Positions 49,492 through 59,523 of a stretch of 64,000 nt of DNA are shown here, one piece after another. A program made the position numbers and the translations under genes. The DNA is from Turbatrix aceti. Taxonomy: Eukaryota > Nematoda > Chromadorea > Rhabditida > Panagrolaimidae. How positions within the stretch are numbered: position 1 is the first letter of the stretch; the number at the start of each line of letters is the position of its first letter. The stretch spans positions 11,904,001-11,968,000 of the forward strand of contig OZ017766.1 of NCBI GenBank assembly GCA_963969345.1, in the 5' to 3' direction. A model generated the notes under the pieces. It ran no database searches. It was not told where the DNA came from and saw nothing but the letters and a program-made list of their open reading frames with translations.

Positions 49492-50043
49492 GGTCGGTCG
49501 ACTGCTTGCACTTTCACAATGAGACGCTTGGGGGTAAACAGTTGGATTGCAAGTCGTCGATTCTGATTTGCTTGTTATAATTTCTATGAGAGCATGATAA
49601 TGGGCGATTATTTGCATGATTTCAGGTGGAATTGTTTTTTTCGACAAGAATGATATTTGATGACGAACGCAAAAAAATCATTTTGAATGAGTGCGCAGGT
49701 ACTCATGATTATCACAGGTGAAAGTTTAGTATCGTATTTTCTGACAGACGCAATTAGAAAAAAATATTTTATTCATACGATTTTAATTTTGTAAAAACAC
49801 TGAACATGCAGCTGCATTTTTTTCATGTTTGATTTCCAAAAAAAAACATACGCATTAGAATTTTTCAGAGTTTTATTGCGTATTTATTTAAAAAAATGCA
49901 AAACAAAAACGTGAGAATTTGTAAATGTTTAATATAATAACTTAATTCTAATTACGATCAATATCCAATAATTGTAGCCGCCGATTTTTCAGATGAAATA
50001 AAAATTATGTCAAAAAAAGACTTCCGAATAACTTCCACAAAAA
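49492..50043. other. Intergenic space
   Basis: Between the start of the acyltransferase gene and the stop of the receptor-like gene on the same strand. AT-rich; no gene is seen. Confidence 0.5.
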
Positions 50044-50694
50044 CTAAATAACTTGCTGATAGAATTGTTTCGTGAATGCATGCAAACAATCTACAAAACT
50101 GTCAAAATACACTTCATTATTATGTGATGCTAAAAAAACTCACTTGGCAGCTAATATCACGGTTTCGATTTGTTTATGGTAGCGGTACAACTCATCAACG
50201 TGGAAATAAATGGTATCATGCCATTCACAATCATTAAGATCAAAGTAAAAATCTTCAGGCAAGTAATTTGTAAAAAAAACGTCATTCCAGTATTCAAATC
50301 GAATGTACATGAACATAAGTACTCCATGACCAATTAAAATTTTGTCATACGTGGAAGGTGGCGCAATGTAACCGGGCTCTGTTTTAAGCGTTTTGTATTT
50401 AATTAGACGGATTACACGAAACTTAACGTCAAAGCGCAGCATGACAAATATAAGAAAATATATACCGGATGAAATGTAGTCACCGTAGTAGAGGTACTTT
50501 CCGATTACCTACAAAAAAAGTTTTTTATCTACCTTTTTCATTTTTCTAATCTTTTTCAATTAAAAAAGTTGTCCTAGTGTCTGAATAAATTCTACTGACA
50601 AGCTGTGTATGTTTCTCAAAAACCGAAAACGGAAAAAGGGTACTATTATGTATGCATGTTTTATTTATTTACTGTCCTTCTCAATGGTCAGTAC

Positions 50695-51110
50695 CAGGGC
50701 CCCCCCTCGTTTACATTACGGGGGGGGGGCTACGGGGAGGAGATCTTCACGGGGAGTAGAACGGAGAATTTCACGAGGAACAAATTTTTGTATACAGGGA
50801 GTAGGGGATGTTTTTTTAAATCAAAATTAACAAAAATAGGCAATTTACCGGGGTTTTTAGCAGTGAAACTTTGTCAATTACATCAAAGGTTTTGTTTCAT
50901 TGCTATTTTTTTCATCTTTTTGTCGTGTTCTTCCTTCAATTTTTGTCATTTTTTTCAAAAAAAAGGAGCGAAAATTTTGAATGAGAACTTATACGGGGAT
51001 AGATTTTTCACGGGGAGTAAAACGGAGAATTTCACGGGGAAGAAATCGTTGCGGGGGGGGGGGATACGGGGAGCTCCCCGCGGAGAACGGGGGTGGGGAC
51101 AGGAACCCTA
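50695..51110. mobile_element. hAT-type MITE 2, ACGGGGAG-repeat body
   Basis: The element begins CAGGGCCCCC and ends GGAACCCTA. It is flanked by GTCAGTAC on both sides (50687-50694 and 51111-51118), an exact 8-bp target duplication. The body near both ends is made of ACGGGGAG, TTCACGGGGAGTA and ACGGAGAATTTCACG words with poly-G runs. It lies in the predicted intron between exons B and C of the receptor-like gene, eight bases from the 5' splice site: the GTAC of the duplication forms the donor. No transposase. Confidence 0.88.
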
Positions 51111-51605
51111 GTCAGTACCACATTACATATAATATTTATTATATCGCGATTCCATGGGACGTCTAGCTCTGTCGATGGATGACATATCTCTCTAAATTTT
51201 GTGATAAGTAATTTTAAAAAGCTTAAAAGCACGAGTAAGAATAATACATATAAATGTAATGTAATGTATGTATTACCGTAACAACTCTGAAGCAACGAAA
51301 AACAGGTAAACAATTAAACATTTAAAGCTACATCGGCGGTTCTAACAACATTTTTTCACCTGTAATGTTAGGAAACTAATCACGAGTGCATGCGTCGTAC
51401 TTATGCACCTAGAACCTCTTTTTTTAGTATTAGTAATCAAAAAATCATGTATAAAAAATTTAAAAAAAAAACAAAAATTGAGATACAAAAAAAACCTACA
51501 TTCCTGATACCGAGCACAATGAATCCAAGTACAGTATTCCCATCCACATCCCGTTCGTAGTACCACATGTCAAAAGTATACCAACCAGTTAGCGCGTTGT
51601 GCAAG

Positions 51606-51956
51606 TGGTACCGGGACTGGTTGACCATTCTCCCAGGGACTGGTGAGCGAGCCACGAGCGCGAGGCAGAGAACGTGTGCGGCCACGAGGGAAGCGTGCGC
51701 CGGCAAGACAAGCAGATCGGCAGCGACCGATGACGCGAAGTCATTATTCTGGTCGGCGGGCGTAGCAGCAGGCAGGTCGCGCGTGGCACGCGCTCGTCCC
51801 GGTTGGGGACACGCAGCGGTCGTCGTCATCGAGTCATCGTCCTACGTATAATTGTCCACGGTTGTTGTACGAGAGATTCTACTGATAAACTATTGTCTAC
51901 TACGAAGTGTCCGGGATCTACGAGGAAGCGCGAGCTAGCCGGGAGCCCCGGTAGCA
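51606..51956 (+). repeat. 5' LTR of copy 2
   Basis: 351 bp, starts TGGTACCGGG and ends CCCGGTAGCA. Identical by eye to the 3' LTR at 53426. Confidence 0.95.
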
Positions 51957-51958
51957 AA

Positions 51959-51983
51959 TGGTGACGAGAGTGCTGATTCGAGC
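51959..51983 (+). promoter_or_regulatory. Primer-binding site, tRNA-Ser-like
   Basis: TGGTGACGAGAGTGC followed by TGATTCGAGC begins two bases after the 5' LTR. TGG complements the CCA tail, GACGAG complements the CTCGTC acceptor strand typical of animal tRNA-Ser(GCT), and ATTCGA complements the T-loop. The match has several mismatches and a one-base shift in the T-stem region. Confidence 0.65.
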
Positions 51984-53414
51984 TACGCGGAAGAAGAGAC
52001 TACGACTACGATCGATCGATGGCGGCGACGCGGCACACGCACTACGGCAACACGCAGCGGAGAGAAGAAACGAGGATCAACGACAACGACGCTCTCCCGA
52101 GGTCAGGCCAGTTGGCTTGGCCTGCGACCAGAATCACTCAAGAATGGCCTAGGCAAAGCGCCATGTTTTTGATTTCGCGGCGACGGAGTGACCAGGCCAA
52201 TTGGCTGGTGGAAAGGAAGAAGCGAACCAAGGCAGCAACAGCTCAGTTGAGTTGCGAGAATCGAGTTGTCCGGCGGTCAAGGATGGAAGCCACATCAGGA
52301 AAACCGCCGAGCACGTCGCAGTTGTGATGTGGTGCAATCAGGCATTGGGTACGTGCATCTGCACAGCAGACGAGCGGGTTGTGAGAGAAACCGATGGCGG
52401 TCCAGGCGTGCATCATCAGTGACAGTTCAGTTGAGCTGCAAAGAATCCGAGCGCGAGTGATGGCGTCGAGAATGAAATGGCCGTGCAGTGCAGCACAGAG
52501 AGGCAGCTGGCGGCCCAGAGCAGCAGCGTCATGGAGGAAGATCGGCCCGGGAGGCAAGCGGACTGCAAGGATGACTGGTGGCAGTGCGGCAGCGACACAG
52601 GATGCAGAGAATTGGGCAGCGAGGCTGCGCGAAGAGGCGTAAGACATGCAGCTGATCAGTTGATCCGGGTGAGGCATGCAGCAGAGTGGTGGAATGGTTG
52701 GAACCTGTCACGTGACGGACACCCAGTTGGGTAATGAAGACGACGGAATACCTGTGGCAGGGCAGTTGGCCAGCGAGACACAGGCAGCAGTGGCGTGGTT
52801 GGAGCCAGTCACGGAATGAAGACGACGGCGAAGCAGTGCAAGAGATCCAGCAGAAGGGCAGAGAATCCGGCCAGGTGCACATGTGCCAGGATTGGGCCAA
52901 CTGGGGATGGACATCGTCGCAAGGTGACCGGCGGGATGGTCCGGCGAAGGAAGCAGCCACCATCAGAAGAAGGTGTCCATCGGAAGAGCAGAGCTTCCGG
53001 CCAGTGAGCCAGAAGGGGCCTTACGTGGACGGCGGCGAGCGGCTACGGGCACAGCAGGAAGCAGGATGAAAGCCGCTCAGTTGAGTGAGATTCAAGGAGA
53101 GGAACCAACAAAGACACCGCTCAGGGGGGCAACGCGGAAGAATACCGAAAGAGGTCCAACGCATCCATGGAAGTGCAGAGCTTCGGCCAGCGAGCCAGAA
53201 GGGGCCTTTGTGGATGGCGGTGGACGGCTGGTGGCACCGGAAGAAGGTGGCTGAGCATGCGGTCAAACAGGATGAAATCCACTCAGTTGAGTGAAGTTCG
53301 AGGAACCGAAGGAAGTCAAAGGCGACGAAGACGACTACAGGCGCAGTCCCGGTCGGCTCAGTTGAGCTGACGCGTGACGCAGGATCCGGTTGGATCCAGC
53401 GACGACGGTCAGCT

Positions 53415-53425
53415 GGGGGAAGGAG
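53415..53425 (+). promoter_or_regulatory. Polypurine tract GGGGGAAGGAG
   Basis: Eleven purines sit directly against the 3' LTR, where plus-strand priming is expected. The same tract is at 42460-42470 in complement in copy 1, which fixes the orientation of both copies. Confidence 0.85.
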
Positions 53426-53776
53426 TGGTACCGGGACTGGTTGACCATTCTCCCAGGGACTGGTGAGCGAGCCACGAGCGCGAGGCAGAGAACGTGTGCG
53501 GCCACGAGGGAAGCGTGCGCCGGCAAGACAAGCAGATCGGCAGCGACCGATGACGCGAAGTCATTATTCTGGTCGGCGGGCGTAGCAGCAGGCAGGTCGC
53601 GCGTGGCACGCGCTCGTCCCGGTTGGGGACACGCAGCGGTCGTCGTCATCGAGTCATCGTCCTACGTATAATTGTCCACGGTTGTTGTACGAGAGATTCT
53701 ACTGATAAACTATTGTCTACTACGAAGTGTCCGGGATCTACGAGGAAGCGCGAGCTAGCCGGGAGCCCCGGTAGCA
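53426..53776 (+). repeat. 3' LTR of copy 2
   Basis: 351 bp, followed directly by the target duplication GCAAG. Confidence 0.95.
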
Positions 53777-54254
53777 GCAAGACATTAAAAATTACCAAAT
53801 TTTTTACAGAAAATATTTGATTAAAATATACGGTTCTGATAAAAAATAAAAGCATTCTCTGTATGCTAAGCGCGAGAACATATCCATGAATAACATATCC
53901 AAAAAATCGCTCTCCGAACTCCAAAACAATATAAAAAACAGATTCATCAGAGATGTAATCCCGGCATGAACAAACCGTGATTGCAAAGTTTATTAAAGCT
54001 ATTTGCAAAATAAAAATGTAAAAAGATGACGTATCATAGGTTTTACGGACCTTTAAAACGGCAAATAAAACCAGTACGTTGAATGTCATAGAAAGAAAAG
54101 TCAAACAGATGTCGCGCCTAAATTCAAGGTTTTCATGAATTCTGTAAAGCGTTTCATTGAAAAGATAATATCTCTGTTGCTCAAATACATAGGAAAATGA
54201 ATCTGCAATGTTATAGTAAGAATATGATGGATCGGGATGCAGTCGTCTTCGGTA

Positions 54255-55937
54255 TTAATTCTTGAAGGATTCCAAGCTTTATTTTCCATGTTAAAAACTT
54301 AGTTTTTGTTAACCAAAACTGTTGAAAAACACGACTGATGTTCGACAAAATACTATTTTTGAATGAACTGCAAAACAAAAATAACAATTTTGTTAGCAGG
54401 TGTGCGTTAAGCAATTAGCACTTGTTGAACCAGAGGAAGGCCGTAACTGTACTGGTAAAAAATTGAAAAAGAATTTGATAATATTTCAAGTTATATTGCA
54501 AGTGAATATAATTTCAATACATATTAAAGGGATGGCTATAGTAAATCACTCTTTACGGTATACACCTGTTAATAAAAAAATGTGTATTCTAAGCACACGT
54601 GTGTAAAAGTTCTTTACACCAAACTACACCGGTTTACTACCATGCTTTTTGTCTATAATTCAAAAAACTTGATGAATTATCTCACAGAACAACAACAAAA
54701 CGAAGGAATTTGACGTTGAAAATGGAAAGCAATTCCTTTGCAAGGTGTGCAACTGCCTCCACAGGAATGCTCCGTCGATTTACTCCGCATAGTTGTAGTC
54801 AGTCAATGCCGTAGCCAAGTTGGGAAAGCAAGGCGACTCGCCGAATGCCGGTGTCAATTGACACTGGCGGCATTGGTTCGCGCCTTGCGTTTTAGAAGAT
54901 GTTAGGGGTTCGCGCCTTGCGTTTTAGAAGATGTTAGGGAAAAACCATGTAAATCACCTGATGTCCGACGCACAACGCAGCATGGCTATCGCGCTGTTTG
55001 TACAATATTGAATTGCATCCAGTGCAGCAATCCAAATTACCTATGTTTTGTATTTGTATTTATAGTATTGTAAAACAACGGCGTGATCTAAGCCAATTGT
55101 ACAACTTGGAAAAGAAGAGAAAGATGTGGTGTAACCTCAGTACACCGACACACAGATACACCAGACACATCATGTTTGTTGCCGTAGTCACAAAAGGTGT
55201 CAACGGCAAGCTGTGCTCATCATACGATGATTTGTGGAATGTACACAGTTAGAGCGCCTCAACTGCAGTAATTGCAATCTGAATATTGGCAGCTTGCAAA
55301 CAACAATTAATTTTTTTGTATGCTGCATTTTGGTATGTCTTTTTCTTTTTTTTTTTTATGAACCTAATATAATTACGCGTTGTGTTTTTTCTGTTCAAGA
55401 CGACGTGTCGCCATGGTATTTTATGGTGTTTTCATAACGCGAAACTTTTCCTTTTTATTTTTTTAATTAAAAAAAACTAGGCTGCATTGTAGTTTGTTTC
55501 CTTGAAAAATCCCTTTGGAAAGCATCAGCAACACTCCCGTATTGACGAATCTAACAACACGTTCTTTTTTTTTGTGGGGTATCAGATGACAAGAAATTTT
55601 TAGAACGACGTACTCAGATATTATTTAAAGATGAGGTATTTATCGATTCTGTGATATATCCATCTTTCAAACGAACGCATCAGACGTATTTTTTCGAGGG
55701 AGATACATCTGAAAAGCCAATCAGATTTATGCCCGTTTTTTTTTGCATCAAATGGCACAATGCACGAAAAATAATCCTATGCTCCACGTTGTAGAGTTGT
55801 TTATTTTTTGAAGTGCTTATAAACAGTACCATGATACAAAAATTAACGATTTTTTACTGACTAAATTATTTTATTTTAAGCTAAAACACAAGATAAATAT
55901 AGCAAGTTACATCAGACCAAAGCACATTAATCATAAA
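54255..55937. other. Intergenic stretch
   Basis: Upstream of the disrupted receptor gene. An in-frame stop at 54255-54257 closes the receptor frame, so its first exon must lie further upstream or start at a splice acceptor (for example an AACATTGCAG near 54209). A direct repeat of GGTTCGCGCCTTGCGTTTTA occurs at about 54873 and 54908. No gene is recognised. Confidence 0.45.
54873..54940. repeat. Tandem duplication of about 35 bp
   Basis: GGTTCGCGCCTTGCGTTTTA followed by GAAGATGTTAGGG occurs twice in tandem. It is a local duplication of no evident function. Confidence 0.7.
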
Positions 55938-57041
55938 TCAAAATAGAGGAAAAACGGCAGCAGTCGCAATGCCGCATTGGTTGTTTCGTTTGCGTGCCAT
56001 GCGGATATAACCCGCTTTCGCCCCAGCCAGATCCCCAACTGTTTTTGACAATCCAATAATCCTGATCGGATTCTCGGCCATAGCCAACCACAAGCTGTAG
56101 GCGAACAATCTGTAAATCTGTAGGCGAACAATCATCATCGTAGAAAATCCCACCGCCGTAGTTTCCAATGTTGCTGGAATCGATGGCGACAGCAACAGGA
56201 CCTTGTGTTCCCACAGCAGTTTCAAAAGCACCTTCATCGCCCTCTGGAATGTAAGCCCCCCCTGAGACTGTTGCTCCAATATTATCGCTATTGAAACGGC
56301 ATTGTCCGTTTGCTCCTTCGTAACCGTAAGAATCTTCTGTGTCAATGCCACCGTTTTCGCTTACATAGTCCAAACCATAGGCAATAACTCCTCCATCACA
56401 GCCGCTGTTTTGGTCGCTGCAGTCGATCAAGTTTTGTTCACTCAGGCTGACGAGATTTCCTGTAGCCCCCTTGTACTGGCCTTCAATGGCTCCTGTGGAA
56501 GCAAACGCCCAGCAAGATCCGCATTCTCCTTGATCTTTGACATCGGTCACATATCCGTAATCTCGCCAGTCAATGGACGCAGGGGCATCGTCTTTAAGAG
56601 ACGGGCGAAAGACAGTAGCGTTTTCGAATTTTTTAGCAGGCCGATACCCGTTGCGCAGAGCAAATAAATGAGAGGGGAGATCTGTGAGAGAGTTTTCTGC
56701 CTTGTACCAGGATACCTTGCCTTCAGCGTACATACAATTTGTTGTGCTCGTCGATGTCAATGCGAGCCTTGAGATAAGTCAGCATGTGCTCAGATTCCGT
56801 AGCTTCGTTGTCGAATTCTTTTTCTGAAAAAATATTTGTGTTAGGATTGATAAATTTTGTAACAGTTACTTAATTTAGTTTTGAACTGGAGCCATTTGCC
56901 GTATCCTTTTTGAATGAGCGTTTTCTCCTCCGCAGTATACTAATCGCCGTTTTGGAGTTGCTTCAGAAGAAAAGCGTCATTCACAGCCAAAGTGCTAACA
57001 ACGATCAGCCCGAAGACTAGAAACAAGTCGAGTCGAATCAT
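55938..57041 (-). pseudogene. Cathepsin-L-like cysteine protease pseudogene (peptidase C1A)
   Basis: The gene has the layout of a papain-family proenzyme: a signal peptide (MIRLDLFLVFGLIVVSTLAVN), an I29-type prodomain (KWLQFKTK, ESEHMLTYLKARIDIDEHN), and a mature domain with the active-site segment DQGECGSCWAFAS, the NLIDCSDQNSGCDGG segment and VKNSWGSGWGE. A 46-nt intron in the prodomain is retained, so it is not a processed copy. At least four lesions are visible. There is a TAG stop at 56940-56942 in the prodomain and a 4-bp insertion near 56729-56736 that shifts the frame. A 16-bp duplication (56095-56110 and 56118-56133) replaces the segment that should carry the catalytic His (expected before VVGYG). 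An extra base in CCC at 56011-56013 shifts the last 30 residues. The Cys and Asn positions remain. The protein could not be a working protease. Confidence 0.88.
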
Positions 57042-57541
57042 CTTAAACGGTTTACAACAGTTTTGATGGAGTTTCTGGTATTGGAGATACTTCTTTTATA
57101 GACCTTAGCTGTGCTATTTATAAGTAGGTGTTGTCCAATATTTTGTAACAACATAATAACATTTTTTAAACAGTTGATAACGCACTTCTGTGATTCGAAT
57201 GTTTACGATGAAAAAAACAAAGCACACAAAGCAACCGTATCTGCTTTCTGTAAAAAAATGCTTACCATTGTTTTATTACAAAATGATGTGTTTAAATAAA
57301 TCAAGTCATCTCCAAAAACGTTCAAGAGTTTGAAAATACTGTTCAGTGGTAAATATATGATTTGTGGGATGCACACGATTAGAACGTCTAAACTTCCTGG
57401 ATTGAAGTTTTAACACAGGCAGTAACTTGTGGCTGAAACAATTTCGCATTCGTTCAGAGAAATGAAAACCGGCGTAGACGTAGAAAATTGCAGTGAAAGG
57501 AAGTAGGAGACTTTTGACGTTCTAAAAATCGGTGTTTTATA
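57042..57541. other. Intergenic stretch
   Basis: Between the protease pseudogene and the Sre-type receptor. No gene is seen. Confidence 0.5.
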
Positions 57542-58552
57542 CTATTGCGCACTTGAACCTCGTACCTGAAGCACAAATGCGTGCAATAGTGACAATATTT
57601 TGTTCATAGTAACGTATAATAAAAAATGTTCAGAGATAAGAAAAATAATCTTCATAATTCCAAATCCAATAATCTGGGAACCGACTGCAGTGATTATTTG
57701 AACGTTCTCAATCTGTTGGTATCTCTGCGCTACGTGATTTTGGGTGTTGGCATTACTGATGCTGTCGAATACTTTTCTGGCTTTTCGGTTGATTATGTAA
57801 AGGATGACACAAATAATTGAAATAATAACAACAGCGGTCACGATAATGGCTATTTCACAAATTCTTTCGTCCCAATCGGAATTGATAAGGAGATCACATG
57901 ACATTGCTTCTTCTCGATTTGACACGGATTCTAGTATTGTCAGTGCAAATTCCACAATAAAATATGTACTGCCAATAAACTAAAACAAAATTATTATAGC
58001 AGAATAGTAGAGCTTCAGGATTGTGTAAAAACAAACCGGTGCTAAACATAAAGCAAGGGTCATTGGCCAATGCTTCAAGCTTTCGTAAGATTTAGTTTTG
58101 ATTGTTGCTATACCGCGTTCAATAACAACAACAAAAAATATAGAAATTATGATTTTTTCAATAAAATATTGTCCTTCTAGAACTAAGGTACAATATTTCA
58201 TGAATACAGAAAAGTGGCAATAGATTTTCCCTTTTGCGGTTTTTGTAACAAGGTTTTCAGCCTTAAAAGATAAAATTATAAACACTATTCGTATCGAATC
58301 GAATATCCGGATGCAGCTTCCAGAAATAAATACAACTGTTAGTAATGCAAGGAGGATTCTTAGATTAAGATGAAGTTTTTTGTTTAGAATGCAGCAACAG
58401 AAATATACAACAAGCAAAAATATAGCTGAAATTTCAAAAAGTAAAACCGAAAATTTTATCAGTAGAATTAACATGTATTCATGGTAGGTTTTTGATTCTT
58501 CACACCACTCGAGATATTCTTTGTCGTTAACCAGTGTTGTTGAATTAGACAT
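57542..58552 (-). CDS. Sre-type serpentine chemoreceptor
   Basis: This is a nematode G-protein-coupled chemoreceptor of the Sre (class epsilon) kind, expected in the cilia of sensory neurons. The coding sequence is the complement of 57542-57979 and 58037-58552, with a 57-nt intron (GTTTGT...TTTTAG), giving 317 residues. It has seven hydrophobic segments: LLFEISAIFLLVVYFCCCI, ILLALLTVVFISGSC, a segment around FMKYCTLVLEGQYFI, IIISIFFVVVIERGIAT, WPMTLALCLAPFIG, ICEIAIIVTAVVIISIICVI and IGFGIMKIIFLI. Two features point to Sre: ERGIAT, where the family has ER-x-x-AT, and QRYQQIENVQ, where the family has RYQ-x-x-EN. The N-terminus (MSNSTTLVN) has a glycosylation sequon. No lesion is visible. The ligand is unknown. 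Confidence 0.85.
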
Positions 58553-58582
58553 CGCTAAAATGTTGTTTATCTCAATACACAA

Positions 58583-59158
58583 ATTGTTGAATCTAATGGG
58601 TCATGCCCAATCAAAAACAAATTTTGTAACTCCTAGAAAATTGCGTGAGAAAGTGAAGCATTGACAAACACGACACAGCAATGCTTAGTTACCGGACAAG
58701 AGTTACTATGAGGAAATACAGTTTGATTTTCTATTATACATATGTTATTATTCAGTTGCTACTTCTATGTTTTATCCCCAGGTTAATACACCTGGCGCGA
58801 CAAAGCCCCGCACCACATATGCGCATATGGCTATGAGCCAGTCGTTTATCCTATTAGTGATTCATTCCAATAATTTACGCAGTTGATGCGTATCTCATCG
58901 TTCCCTTCGGACATTCGTACTAATCTGAGTGAGCTGTTGTAACCGTAACCGCAATGATAATAAATACCTTATGCTTAATGAGAAGTCGTAGTACATTGAT
59001 CACATTGATCCTAACAAAAAAATCTGGGGATGAATAACACTTATACAAAACAAGAATACAAATAAAAATGTAACAAAATATAAAACAGCCAAACCGTTGA
59101 GTAGCAGTTGCATCTATCAATTATTTTTGACTTTATGTTACATTAAGGTACAAATTAC
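58583..59158. other. Intergenic stretch
   Basis: Upstream of the Sre-type receptor. No gene is seen. Confidence 0.5.
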
Positions 59159-59198
59159 TCAACTACCAGATTGTTGTATACAACAATCTGGTAGTTGA
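59159..59198. repeat. Perfect 40-bp palindrome
   Basis: TCAACTACCAGATTGTTGTA is followed at once by its exact reverse complement, with GTATAC at the centre and no loop. It lies just upstream of a 20-bp tandem repeat and downstream of the 3' end of the secreted-protein gene. Confidence 0.9.
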
Positions 59199-59523
59199 TA
59201 TGTCTTACAACATACATACATGTCTTACAACATACATACATGTCTTACAACACACATACATGTCTGTTGTTTTTACATGTTATTATGCGTCAGACCTAAA
59301 TCGACTTTTAAAAAATTTTGAGTACAGAATTTTTGTGGGCATGTTTCTGCGTTTTTTTTAAATGCAATCTTGATGTTTTGATTTTTGTTTATGAAAATTT
59401 TTACCCGAATACTAATAAAACAGCAAGTCCGACAAGCTTGAAACTCAACTTTTCACAAAAATGACAACTTTATTATTTATTATTTGTTTCACATCTTTGC
59501 ATAATATATTATAACAGAATGCT
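59199..59523. other. 3' flank of the secreted-protein gene
   Basis: Contains the tandem repeat above and AATAAT/AATAAA-like poly(A) signals on the minus strand near 59470-59485. No gene is seen. Confidence 0.5.
59201..59260. repeat. Tandem repeat, 20-bp unit, three copies
   Basis: The unit TGTCTTACAACATACATACA is repeated three times; the third copy has one change (CACACATACA). Confidence 0.95.

Larger units (their letters stand above)
51606..53776 (+). mobile_element. Non-autonomous LTR retrotransposon, copy 2 (recent)
   Basis: The element is 2171 bp: 5' LTR 51606-51956, primer site from 51959, interior to 53425, 3' LTR 53426-53776. It is flanked by GCAAG on both sides (51601-51605 and 53777-53781). 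By eye the two 351-bp LTRs are identical, so insertion was recent. The interior matches copy 1 at 42460-43928 in reverse orientation with few differences. It carries no gag or pol motif. The interior has at least ten copies of CAGTTG/CAACTG, most in longer palindromes such as CTCAGTTGAG, GCCAGTTGGC and CCCAGTTGGG. The element interrupts a receptor exon on the opposite strand. Movement must depend on proteins of an autonomous relative that is not in this window. Confidence 0.95.
50044..54254 (-). pseudogene. Seven-helix receptor-like gene disrupted by an LTR element
   Basis: Read on the minus strand there are four compatible exons. Exon A is 54254-53777 plus, beyond the LTR element, 51600-51500. 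Exons B, C and D are 51286-51119, 50508-50144 and 50098-50044, ending in TAG. Introns have GT-AG ends, and the phases (0, 0, 2) agree. Exon A has helices TFNVLVLFAVLKV, FYIFILQIALINFAIT and GYVIHGYVLALSIQRMLLFF, with IQRML in the position of the receptor DRY-like motif. Exon B has YITLHLYVLFLLVLLSFLKLL, and exon C has ISSGIYFLIFVMLRF and ILIGHGVLMFMYIRF. This is the pattern of a nematode serpentine chemoreceptor, but I cannot place the family and the N-terminal start is not identified. LTR copy 2 splits exon A at codon level. Exon C might instead belong to a separate gene. Confidence 0.55.
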
